A DNA stretch of 64,000 nucleotides, from the NCBI GenBank assembly GCA_037968475.1, contig JBBKVO010000005.1, positions 186,001 to 250,000 of the forward strand, read 5' to 3'. Source of the stretch: SB11 sp037968475. GTDB lineage: Bacteria > Bacteroidota > Bacteroidia > UBA8524. Positions within the stretch are counted from its first letter, which is position 1. Each line of letters opens with the position of its first letter. Below are positions 52,622 through 61,142 of this stretch, piece after piece. The translations under genes were made by a program, and so were the position numbers. The notes below the pieces were generated by a model. It did no database searches. It saw only the letters and a list, made by a program, of their open reading frames with translations, and was not told the origin of the DNA.

Positions 52622-52629
52622 AACAAAAA

Positions 52630-52647
52630 AAGCGGCCTAAGCCGCTT
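52630..52647. terminator. Terminator between the T9SS-B gene and DUF4249
   Basis: AAGCGGC-CTAA-GCCGCTT. On the minus strand it is followed by a T-run (A-run at 52624-52630), so it serves mainly the minus gene; the plus-strand gene ends 8 bp before it. Confidence 0.7.
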
Positions 52648-52698
52648 CTTCAAAAAAAGTATTACTCTGTGTTTTCTTAGTTTAACATGAGTCTAATG

Positions 52699-52715
52699 GA
52701 ACTCACGTTAGTTTA
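52699..52715 (-). repeat. 17-bp motif repeated in inverse orientation at 63630-63646
   Basis: GAACTCACGTTAGTTTA, the exact reverse complement of 63630-63646. It covers the stop region of the DUF4249 gene and is part of a 9/10 inverted repeat with TAACATGAGT (52683-52692). Confidence 0.5.
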
Positions 52716-53514
52716 CTATTCGCCATCGTCTCACCACATCAGCAGCGTAGAAAAAGCCTACTGCGCCGCCTTTAATGTTTGTAGGTGGATTAGCAGGGGG
52801 TGCTTGAAACAAACCCGGTATATCGCCATTAAGGTTTCCAAGTGCGAATAGATAGTTATATGTATACACATCAATACTGCGGAAAATAAGCATTACCGAA
52901 TCGCCTTTTTGAGGACGGAAGAAGGGAAGCTCGAAGGGTTGTGGCTGATTGAAGGGTATATCTCCATTATCAAACAAAATGTCTCCCTCTTCTAAAGAGT
53001 CGTTTTTGCCATATTTAAACCAATAGTATTTTTTTGGTGCTTGATTATAGTTGCCCCAATAGGTGATGGCATACCCTTCATTAATAAATCCTTGTTTTGG
53101 TTTAAATTCTTGTATCAGAGTATCAACCACATCAAACATTGGATATAGGTACGATTGGGCGGTGTATTCTTTGCCATTAATCACAACTTTTATGCTGTAG
53201 TTATGGTCTTTTTTGCCCACATACCCTGCTGTAGGTTTGTATATACCTTTACCCACATGATTAAATAACATAGGGGGCTCATTATCCATTGTTACCTCTA
53301 CAGTAGCGTTGATTATTGCAGGTGGTGCTTGGTTTGAGTTGTAGGGAGCTGTAAACGTAAGTTGTATATAAGAGCTATCAGTCTCAGTAGTTACCCTACC
53401 TTCAATTACCGGTTTTTGTCCTTCTGTGCTTAAATCTAAATCAATTTTGTCTTCGCATGCGCTAAATAAAACCACAAGCGCAAGGGCATATATGCTGTTT
53501 TTAATATTTTTCAT
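52708..53514 (-). CDS. DUF4249 outer-membrane lipoprotein
   Basis: 268 residues. A lipoprotein signal peptide (LALVVLFSAC, Cys about 20) is followed by an acidic EDKIDLDLSTEG and the DUF4249 core (KPVIEGRVTTETDSSYIQLT, Ig-like strands, PMFDVVDTL, YYWFKYGKND). DUF4249 proteins accompany TonB-dependent receptors in this phylum and are thought to act like SusD partners; the ligand is unknown. The gene is 8 bp downstream of its receptor, so both should be co-transcribed. Confidence 0.9.
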   Translation of the reverse strand: MKNIKNSIYALALVVLFSACEDKIDLDLSTEGQKPVIEGRVTTETDSSYIQLTFTAPYNSNQAPPAIINATVEVTMDNEPPMLFNHVGKGIYKPTAGYVGKKDHNYSIKVVINGKEYTAQSYLYPMFDVVDTLIQEFKPKQGFINEGYAITYWGNYNQAPKKYYWFKYGKNDSLEEGDILFDNGDIPFNQPQPFELPFFRPQKGDSVMLIFRSIDVYTYNYLFALGNLNGDIPGLFQAPPANPPTNIKGGAVGFFYAADVVRRWRIVN

Positions 53515-53522
53515 TGCTGTGA

Positions 53523-55901
53523 TTAAAATTTAAAGTTGTAAGTAACTGATGGTACTATGCGAAACAGATATGTACGGAAAACGCTGTTTTGCCCATTATC
53601 ATCGGGTTTAAAGGCAAGAGAAAACCAGTTTTTGCGGGCATATACGTTGTATATTGAGAATACCCAACTGCTTTCGTTTTTATATTTTTTCTCTGGATTT
53701 TTTTTGCGGTATAATGTTACTGATAAATCCATACGGTGATAATCAGCCATGCGGAAACTATTACGATTACTGTATAGCGCAGTGTTTTGCCCGTTAACAT
53801 TATAGTAGCCAATAGGCACAGTAACTGCTTCGCCACTGGCATATACAAAGTTAGCACCTATGCTTACCCTATCGCTGGCATCGTAGGTTACTACTGCCGT
53901 ACCGTAATGGCGACGATCGAAACGGAAAGCATACCAATCGCCGTTGTTTATCCCTTCGGCTTTGCGTTGGCTGCGGCTAAGGGTATAGCTTATCCAACCG
54001 TTAAGACGACCTTTTGATTTACGAAGTAAAAACTCCACACCATAAGCTCGGCCTTGGCCTTGCGCCAATTGGCTTTCAATAGGTTCTGTGTTGTCAAGAA
54101 GGGCATTGTCTATCACTTCAACAGTGTTTCTCATATCTTTATAGTATACCTCTGCAGATGCTTCTAGCTGATTATCCATAAAATTTCGGAAATAGCCTAC
54201 AGCCACTTGGTCGGCACGTTGGGGCTTTAGGTATGGGTTACTAGGTATCCAAAACTCTTGCCCTGTGCTGGCTGTTGTATTTTGTACCAAGTGCATATAT
54301 TGAAACATACGGTTGTATGATGCTTTTACACTACTTTTAGAATCAATACGATAAGCCATATTTAAACGAGGTTCTATACCTGCATACGTATTATAAAATT
54401 CTCCTGATTTGTAGTTTAAAGTATCGCTGATAAAATTTAGTGATGAAGTAACAACACCGGGGTTTGCGGGGTCGATGTAAGTTGGTGAACCGTTTGAGTA
54501 TTTAAATTCGCGGCCTTCGCCCACGTTTGAAAATACTGAAAGGCGCAAGCCGTATTCAACATTTAGGCGATTGGTAACATCTATTTTGTGGCTTATGTAG
54601 TAGGCTTGGTCAAAAGCTCTTTTGCTAGGTAATGTGTCGCCTGTAATAATAGATTCTGAGGTGATGGGAGCGGTTTCACCCGGCCTAAATTTGTGAAAGG
54701 TATTAAAAAACCCAAAACGTACGGTGCTTTTTGGGTTGATATAATAGGTAAAATCGCTTTTCACCCCATAATCTTGTATGTAGTTATTACGTTCCATATT
54801 TAGGTTGGGCGATATATTAAATTGCAAGTTGTAGTTGTAGCGGCTAACAATGGCACTAGTGTTTACAAACATTTTGCTATTTATAATCCTATTCCAACGT
54901 ACTGTTCCTGTGGTGTTTCCCCAGCCAAAACCAAAAAGGTCGCCAAAACCCAACTTATCTTTTCCTGTGTAAAATGATATAAAAAGACGGTCTTTTTTGC
55001 TAAGGTTATAATTGGCCTTCACATTCAAATCGCCAAAATAGACTTTGCTGTTTTTTGTGCTTGGTGAAAGTGGAAAAAACAAATCGAAATAGCTGCGACG
55101 GGCTGATACCATAAACGAACCGACATCTTTTTTTATCGGCCCCTCTACTGTAAGCCTTGATGATAGTAAGCCTATACCTCCATTTACTTCATATTTTTTG
55201 CTGTTACCTTCTTTCATGCGCACATCCATCACACTAGCCAAGCGGCCACCATATTGTGCAGGTGTACCTCCTTTATATATTTCAAAATCTTTTATGGCAT
55301 CTCCATTAAAAATGGAGAAAAAACCAATTGCGTGTGATGGATTGTAAACCACAGCCTCATCTAGTAATACTAGGTTATGGTCTATATTTCCGCCACGAAC
55401 AATCATAAGCGTATTACCATCACCGGCTGCCTGTATACCGGGTAGCAATTGTGCTACTTTTATTATATCATTCTCGCCAAGCAAAACAGGTACTTTTTTC
55501 ACTGTTTTCAAATCCAGTGTAATAGCACTCATTTTGTTTTCGCTTACATTTTTGTCGGCTTTTTCACCTGTAACAACTACAGCACCCACCTCTACGGCGG
55601 TTTCACCCAATTCCATATCAATGGTTTTGTTGGCATCAAGTGTTATTTCAACAGTTTTTGATGTATAGCCAGTGTAGCTGTATATAAGTTTGTACGTGCC
55701 TTTGGCAAGGCTAAGTGAGTAGAAGCCATAAACATTTGTGGCTATACCTGTGGTAGTGCCATCAACCAAAACGGTGGCACCAATTAGTTCTTCTCCGTTA
55801 GCAGCATCTTTAATTGTACCACTGACGGAGAACCTCTGCTGCGCACTTGCCCAATGGGAAGCCGTAAACAGGATAAACAAAAAAGCTAGTATATTTTTCA
55901 T
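53523..55901 (-). CDS. TonB-dependent receptor with carboxypeptidase-like N-terminal domain
   Basis: 792 residues. A signal peptide (ends ASAQ) is followed by a CarboxypepD_reg-like domain (about 23-105, VSGTIKDAANGEELIGATVL, YGFYSLSLAKGTYKLIYSYTG), a plug (about 120-225, IIKVAQLLPGIQAAGDGNT, IVRGGNIDHNLVLLDEAVVY, IYKGGTPAQYGGRLASVMDV) and a beta-barrel ending VTYNFKF with a terminal Phe. It imports a ligand energised by TonB. The absence of a SusD and presence of DUF4249 point to a non-polysaccharide substrate, but this is inference. TAGTTTTG at 55920-55927 (minus) may be its promoter. Confidence 0.93.
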   Translation of the reverse strand: MKNILAFLFILFTASHWASAQQRFSVSGTIKDAANGEELIGATVLVDGTTTGIATNVYGFYSLSLAKGTYKLIYSYTGYTSKTVEITLDANKTIDMELGETAVEVGAVVVTGEKADKNVSENKMSAITLDLKTVKKVPVLLGENDIIKVAQLLPGIQAAGDGNTLMIVRGGNIDHNLVLLDEAVVYNPSHAIGFFSIFNGDAIKDFEIYKGGTPAQYGGRLASVMDVRMKEGNSKKYEVNGGIGLLSSRLTVEGPIKKDVGSFMVSARRSYFDLFFPLSPSTKNSKVYFGDLNVKANYNLSKKDRLFISFYTGKDKLGFGDLFGFGWGNTTGTVRWNRIINSKMFVNTSAIVSRYNYNLQFNISPNLNMERNNYIQDYGVKSDFTYYINPKSTVRFGFFNTFHKFRPGETAPITSESIITGDTLPSKRAFDQAYYISHKIDVTNRLNVEYGLRLSVFSNVGEGREFKYSNGSPTYIDPANPGVVTSSLNFISDTLNYKSGEFYNTYAGIEPRLNMAYRIDSKSSVKASYNRMFQYMHLVQNTTASTGQEFWIPSNPYLKPQRADQVAVGYFRNFMDNQLEASAEVYYKDMRNTVEVIDNALLDNTEPIESQLAQGQGRAYGVEFLLRKSKGRLNGWISYTLSRSQRKAEGINNGDWYAFRFDRRHYGTAVVTYDASDRVSIGANFVYASGEAVTVPIGYYNVNGQNTALYSNRNSFRMADYHRMDLSVTLYRKKNPEKKYKNESSWVFSIYNVYARKNWFSLAFKPDDNGQNSVFRTYLFRIVPSVTYNFKF

Positions 55902-56255
55902 AGTTATTAAAAATCAGCGCAAAACTAAGGCTATCCATGCTTGTAGGCTTTAAGTAATTATTTCAACAGTGTTATTTATTCGATGAAACTACATTGGCAA
56001 ACCATGAAACGGATACTGTTGTTTTTAAAGCAAAAAATTTGTTTCGCTATACTCTATACAACATAATACAGGGATACCCCTAACTGGGTTTGAAAAAAAT
56101 AGTAATTACTCAATAGAGTACTCATCCTAATGCAATGATTTTAATTGAAGGATTAACAGGCTACTTATTGTGCAATATGATTTATCGCCCATGTTTTCTT
56201 CTTTCAGGAGAAAAGTTAAAGGTGATGTTGTTTAGTACAGTTTGCGCTTAATAGT
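55902..56255. other. 354-bp gene-free region upstream of the TonB receptor
   Basis: AT-rich. Holds the receptor's putative -7 element (55920-55927) and a short GAGTACTC palindrome near 56117. No ORF or RNA gene was recognised. Confidence 0.45.
55920..55927 (-). promoter_or_regulatory. -7 element of the TonB receptor gene
   Basis: TAGTTTTG on the minus strand, 18 bp from the start codon; fits TAnnTTTG. No clear -33 box. Confidence 0.42.
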
Positions 56256-56295
56256 AAAAGGGTAGTATACTGGTTAACCAATATACTACCCTTTT
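56256..56295 (-). terminator. Terminator of the OmpA / ice-binding operon
   Basis: A perfect 14-bp stem (AAAAGGGTAGTATA and complement) encloses a second palindrome TGGTTAACCA, ending in TTTT on the minus strand, 20 bp after the OmpA-family stop codon. Confidence 0.87.
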
Positions 56296-56314
56296 TATAT
56301 GCTAAATGAAAGCT

Positions 56315-58345
56315 TTATTCGTGGGGAATAATATCTATAACTACTGTACGGTTATAGAAACGTTGTTCGGGATATTTATTTTCAAAAGGGGCTAAACTTT
56401 CGTCTTCACCATAGCCATACATTTCAAATTTCACATCTTTTCGGCCTGCTTTAGCTAAGCTGCTTTCAAGTATGCTTTTTACATCGTTTGCACGAGCTAA
56501 TGAAAGCTTTTGGTTGTATTCTGCATCTCCAATTACATCGGTGTAGCCGTGTATTATCACAGTTCCGTTTTTAGGTATTTTTGGGGTTACTACTTCAGTA
56601 AGGTATTTTTCATACATGGCTATAGCTTTTGAGTTATTAAACTCATATATCACGCTAAACCTCGTACCTTCTTCATTTTTTGGAGGCGTCCATAATACCA
56701 TGTGCACTGTGGTATCTGTACTTACTTTTTTACCACTTGGGGCTGTGCCAGTCATGGTTACTTTGTAATTACCTTGTGCGCGGGTACCTAATATGGTTTT
56801 ACCGGGGATGCTAATTTTTTCTTGGGTATAAGGGCCAAAATTTTGCACAACACCTTTGTCGTCTTTTATCTCCATAGTCCAAGAAGAATATTCTTCTTTT
56901 CCACCGCCAACATCAAATGTTATGTAACTATCCAATGGGGCTTCTTGTATAGCAGCAGCTTCTATCGGTGCTTCGGGGCCACTTTGGAATTCCATAAGTA
57001 GAACCGCTGAATTACTTTCTATAGCTACCTTACGGTCTCCATCAACAAGTAACCCATTTTCTTGTGTAGCTCCCGGTTTTTCAGAAGGTATTTTTGGTTT
57101 ATCTCTACCTACTGTGGTTATTCTTGCTCCATTAATTCCAAACACATCTACCAGATATTTTTTAATAGATTCGGCCATTAATTTGCCATCCTCAGGGTTG
57201 TTTGCTGATGAACCCACCAACGTAATAGTTGTTGAAGGATTTTTTTGCATACGGTTGCCCAGTATATTCAGGATGTTATAATAAACTACCATTTGACGTT
57301 GTGAACGGCCTGAGAGTGTTTTTGGCTGATTCACTTCAAGTTGAGTTTCATCAAAATTTTTCACTTCACTTTTATTAAGCAAAACATACCTATCTGATAT
57401 TTTAGTGCTGCTATTATCAAAAAACACATAGTTGCGTAGCGGGAATGTTTCTCTTACCCTACGTTTTACAGGAGCATTAACGGGCGCATTAACAGATAAC
57501 CGAGCTTCGGGGTTGAGTACTATTGGTACAACAACAGCGGGTTTTACTTTTTCCAAGGGTTCGATAAGACTACCACGTCCAAGTTTAAGTGCAATACCAG
57601 CTCTTAGTGTAGTTACGTTCCATGTTTCTATAGTACGAGGCGCTTGGCCAAAATAGGGATGGAAAGCGACAAAGGGTGATAGTATAAACTGGGTTTGGTT
57701 TGCTTGTGCAGAAAGTGGGATATCATATCCGGCACCTATTTGCATAGAAACGAGCATACTGTTTGCATCACTTACATCACCTTTTTGGTCGGGGTTTTCT
57801 GCTTGATTGGGATAATCAGGGTTTTTACCCACTTCATAAGTGAATGATTTTGACATATTAAATGCCAACCTTGGGCCACCAAACAAATAAAAATTCGATT
57901 TGAAAGGGGCAAAGCGTAAACTGGGTTCAATAGTTATGTAGCTAAGTTTGGTACTTAAATCAGCAGGGCAGTTGCACGGGTTGATTACCTGATTAAATTT
58001 ACCGCTTCTGTTATCATACCCTACTTGCAACATTACACCCCAGTTTGATGTTGGGCGATGGAATTCTATAAGGGGGGCAACGTAAAGACCAATGCCCTTA
58101 CCATCTTGAAAGGATTTTGGAACGGTTAAGTCTGAATTTAATTTTTGGGCAGAGCCTGTATAAAAGTTAAAATTGGCACCTGCCGCAACACCAAACCACC
58201 ATGAAGGTTGAGAGAATTTGGGTGTTTGACCCTGAAGAGAGGTTAGAAAACCGACAACAATCAGAATACTTAAGGAGATGCGTTTGAGTGCGAAAATATG
58301 TGAAAACAAGGCTGTACGCAGTGTTTTGGTTAAATGTGTATTCAT
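56315..58345 (-). CDS. Outer-membrane beta-barrel + OmpA C-terminal domain protein
   Basis: 676 residues with a long N-terminal leader (hydrophobic ISLSILIVVGFLTSLQGQ, about 23-40), so the signal peptide may start at an internal Met. Residues 45-270 look like a beta-barrel (WWFGVAAGANFNFYTG, YITIEPSLRFAPF, FYLFGGPRLAFNMS). The central part (about 310-440) has a first OmpA-like module (FFDNSSTKISDRYVLLNKSE, TITLVGSSANNPEDGKLMAE). The C-terminal OmpA domain (about 560-676) has IIHGYTDVIGDAEYNQKLSLARANDV and a final RFYNRTVVIDI, which bind peptidoglycan. It is expected in the outer membrane. It lies 10 bp after the ice-binding lipoprotein gene and should be made with it. Confidence 0.88.
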   Translation of the reverse strand: MNTHLTKTLRTALFSHIFALKRISLSILIVVGFLTSLQGQTPKFSQPSWWFGVAAGANFNFYTGSAQKLNSDLTVPKSFQDGKGIGLYVAPLIEFHRPTSNWGVMLQVGYDNRSGKFNQVINPCNCPADLSTKLSYITIEPSLRFAPFKSNFYLFGGPRLAFNMSKSFTYEVGKNPDYPNQAENPDQKGDVSDANSMLVSMQIGAGYDIPLSAQANQTQFILSPFVAFHPYFGQAPRTIETWNVTTLRAGIALKLGRGSLIEPLEKVKPAVVVPIVLNPEARLSVNAPVNAPVKRRVRETFPLRNYVFFDNSSTKISDRYVLLNKSEVKNFDETQLEVNQPKTLSGRSQRQMVVYYNILNILGNRMQKNPSTTITLVGSSANNPEDGKLMAESIKKYLVDVFGINGARITTVGRDKPKIPSEKPGATQENGLLVDGDRKVAIESNSAVLLMEFQSGPEAPIEAAAIQEAPLDSYITFDVGGGKEEYSSWTMEIKDDKGVVQNFGPYTQEKISIPGKTILGTRAQGNYKVTMTGTAPSGKKVSTDTTVHMVLWTPPKNEEGTRFSVIYEFNNSKAIAMYEKYLTEVVTPKIPKNGTVIIHGYTDVIGDAEYNQKLSLARANDVKSILESSLAKAGRKDVKFEMYGYGEDESLAPFENKYPEQRFYNRTVVIDIIPHE

Positions 58346-58355
58346 AGTGTTATGA

Positions 58356-60992
58356 TTAAGGTTTGTTTATGGTGTTTGTACTGGTTAAAACTACAGCTCC
58401 ATTTATACAAAGCACTCTACCCACCAACGTTGCATTAGAATTAAGGGTTATAGATGTTAGTGCCATTATGTTTCCCTTAAATGCTGTAAAATCTCCAATG
58501 GTGGCAGAACTGCCTACTTGCCAGTAGATATTTTTAGCACTAGCACCGCCGCTAAGTATAACACTACCACCTGCACCGCCTATGGTTGTGAAGCTTGAAG
58601 CTATTTGGAAAATCCAAACTGCATTCGGATCACCTTGGGCATCAAGGGTTAAATCGCCCGATTGAATTGAAAGCGTTGAGGTTGTTTTGTAAATACCCGG
58701 GGCAAGTGTTTTACCTCCCTGATCGCCTGATATAGTTGCAGGTGCAGGGGTACTTGCTCCCTCTGCAAAAAGGTATGCCGCAGTTAGGTCTGCTTTGGCC
58801 TGTATAAGCATTGCAGGAACTGGGGCTGCATCATCAGCTGCATAAAGAGCTCCGTTTACAACAATTGCAGGTGGAAACCCTGTTATTGATGAACGTGCAC
58901 CGGGACTAATGCCCACGTCCATATCATTAATTACACTAAAACCGGCGTTGTTGCTCACGCCCACACCTGCTATAATACCAAAGCGTGCAACTGATTTAAG
59001 GTCGGGAGGTTGAGGTCCCAAAGGTGCTTTGGTGGCAAATGTCCAAACATAATTGCTTACCAACGCGATGCCTGATTGGTTTTTGGCTCCGGTGGTAATT
59101 GTAGCAGTATACGTTTTACCAGATTGAAGATTGGCAGAGGGTGTGAAAGTAGCGGTTGAACCACTATATGAAACAGAACCGGCAACTGCTGCTGCACCTA
59201 ATTTTAAAGTAAAAGTTGATGTAGTTATTGTTGCGGCATCCATAGGCACACTAAATGTTGCGCCCACTATTTTATTAAGTGCCACACCTGTTGCATTGTT
59301 TACAGGATCTGTAGAAATTACAGTAGGAGGTGGAAGAGCTAAAGTAGTAAATGTCCAAACGTAATTACTTGCCAATGGAGTGCCTAATGTGTTCCTCGCT
59401 CCAGTGGTTATAGAAGCAGTATAAAGCGTGTTTGATGCAAGAGGGTTGGCGGGCGTAAATAACGCTGTTAAACCACTATATGAAACTGAACCGGGAACGG
59501 ATACTGCACCAGCTTTTACTGTAAAAGTTGTTGTAGTTATTGTTAACGGATCCATAGGCACACTAAATGTGGCACCCACTACTTTATTAAGTGGTACTCC
59601 TGTTGCATTATTTACAGGGTCTGTAGAAATTACAGTAGGTGATACAAGCATTACGGTAGTAAATGTCCAAACGTGGTTACTTGCCAATGGTGTACCCAAT
59701 GTATTTCTTGCTCCAGTGGTTATGGTTGCAGTATAAAGTGTGCTTGGTGCAAGAGGATTGGCAGGTGTAAATAATGCCGTTGAACCGCTATATGATACTG
59801 TACCAGGAACGGATACTGCACCAGCTTTTACTGTAAAAGTTGTTGTAGTTATTGTTAATGGATCCATGGGCACACTAAATGTGGCACTCTCTACTTTATT
59901 AAGTGGTACTCCTGTTGCATTGTTTACAGGATCAGTAGAAATTACGGTAGGTGATACAAGTATTAAAGTGGTAAACTTCCATGTATAATTATTAGTCATA
60001 GATATACCAGCCTTATTCTTAACCCCGTTTGTAATGGTGGCTGTATAAAGCGTGTTTGATGCAAGTGAACTTGCGGGTGTAAACAAAGCCGTTGTATCCG
60101 TATATGTAACTGTACCTGCAATTGTAGTTGTTCCCTGTTTTAGGGTAAAGGTTGTTGTAGTAATGGATAAAGGATCCATAGGAACACTAAACTTGGCACT
60201 TATTTGTTTATTAAGTACAACTCCTGAAGCATTATTTATAGGATCTGTTAAAATAACAGTAGGGGGCAGGGTGTCAATTGTTTTAAATGTCCACACATAA
60301 TTACCTCCCAAAGGTATTCCCGACTTATTTTTTGCACCGGTAGTAATGGTAGCAGTATAAAGCGTGTTTGATGCCAGTGTACTCGTAGGACTAAATGTTG
60401 CTACTGTTCCGCTGTATGTAACTGTTCCGTTTACAGGTACTATACCATTTTTTATAGTAACGGTTGTTGAGTTAATGCTTAGTGAATCCATGGGCATACT
60501 AAAAGTAGCCGTAACTATTTTATTAAGAAGCACACCAGTGGCATTGTTTACAGGGTCTGTAGTAATAACCATTGGCGATAGCGTATCACCCGTGCTAAAT
60601 GTCCATATATAATCAGTCTGTAGTGCACTACCTGCAAAATCCCTTACAGGAGCCACAACTTTTGCCGTATAAGTAGTGTTTGGGGCAAGTGTGGTAGTGG
60701 GTACGAAACTCATTGTTGCATTAGCTTCATTATAGGATAATGTACCCGGAACTACAGATAACCCACGCAAAACAAAAGAGGATGCGAGAATAGAGTTAGG
60801 ATCCATTTTCTTATTGAATGTTACGGTAATAACCTGAGCTATAGGAACGTTAGTAGCAAGATTCACAGGAATAGTAGACTCCACAACTGGGCAAGCCCCA
60901 GGTACATCAGTGTAAGTATCTTTTTTGCATCCTCCTATTAAAGCTATAAGCAGGACAGAAGCTGTCATTAACCAAATTATTTTTATTTTCAT
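58356..60992 (-). CDS. Ice-binding (DUF3494) lipoprotein with six Big_5 repeats
   Basis: 878 residues. A lipoprotein signal (LLIALIGGCKKD, Cys about 22) is followed by six Big_5 Ig-like domains of about 104 residues (TDPVNNATGV-LNK---ATFSVPMD pattern; FSTGD, KTIDT, TTLIL, TTVML, TTLAL linkers). A C-terminal DUF3494 domain (about 655-878) starts LKSVARFGIIAGVGVSNNAG and contains the GISPGARSSITGFPP and GDFTAFKGNIMALTSITLNSNATLVG strands of the ice-binding beta-solenoid. The repeats probably extend the ice-binding head from the cell. Family members inhibit recrystallisation or attach cells to ice. It forms an operon with the OmpA-family protein. Start supported by the lipobox. Confidence 0.9.
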   Translation of the reverse strand: MKIKIIWLMTASVLLIALIGGCKKDTYTDVPGACPVVESTIPVNLATNVPIAQVITVTFNKKMDPNSILASSFVLRGLSVVPGTLSYNEANATMSFVPTTTLAPNTTYTAKVVAPVRDFAGSALQTDYIWTFSTGDTLSPMVITTDPVNNATGVLLNKIVTATFSMPMDSLSINSTTVTIKNGIVPVNGTVTYSGTVATFSPTSTLASNTLYTATITTGAKNKSGIPLGGNYVWTFKTIDTLPPTVILTDPINNASGVVLNKQISAKFSVPMDPLSITTTTFTLKQGTTTIAGTVTYTDTTALFTPASSLASNTLYTATITNGVKNKAGISMTNNYTWKFTTLILVSPTVISTDPVNNATGVPLNKVESATFSVPMDPLTITTTTFTVKAGAVSVPGTVSYSGSTALFTPANPLAPSTLYTATITTGARNTLGTPLASNHVWTFTTVMLVSPTVISTDPVNNATGVPLNKVVGATFSVPMDPLTITTTTFTVKAGAVSVPGSVSYSGLTALFTPANPLASNTLYTASITTGARNTLGTPLASNYVWTFTTLALPPPTVISTDPVNNATGVALNKIVGATFSVPMDAATITTSTFTLKLGAAAVAGSVSYSGSTATFTPSANLQSGKTYTATITTGAKNQSGIALVSNYVWTFATKAPLGPQPPDLKSVARFGIIAGVGVSNNAGFSVINDMDVGISPGARSSITGFPPAIVVNGALYAADDAAPVPAMLIQAKADLTAAYLFAEGASTPAPATISGDQGGKTLAPGIYKTTSTLSIQSGDLTLDAQGDPNAVWIFQIASSFTTIGGAGGSVILSGGASAKNIYWQVGSSATIGDFTAFKGNIMALTSITLNSNATLVGRVLCINGAVVLTSTNTINKP
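59040..60920 (-). repeat. Tandem 312-bp coding repeats of the Big_5 domains
   Basis: The repeats are in phase at a 312-bp (104-codon) period. The two copies around 59521-59640 and 59833-59952 are nearly identical at DNA level, while the outer ones diverge, so the central copies were duplicated recently. Confidence 0.82.
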
Positions 60993-61142
60993 ATTACTGA
61001 GTTATTCGCGGTAAAAGGTTCTTTACCAACAACAAAGATGGCCTTCTTAATAACAAACAGTATTACATAATGAAAGGTTATTGTTACATAATTCACTTAT
61101 TTTAAGCAATTAACAATAATAAATATTTAATAATATACAGAT

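Noticed and set aside
59131..60612. A ladder of plus-strand ORFs of about 80 residues, each 312 bp apart.
   Set aside because: They are antisense shadows of the Big_5 repeats; they lack family motifs and exactly follow the repeat period.
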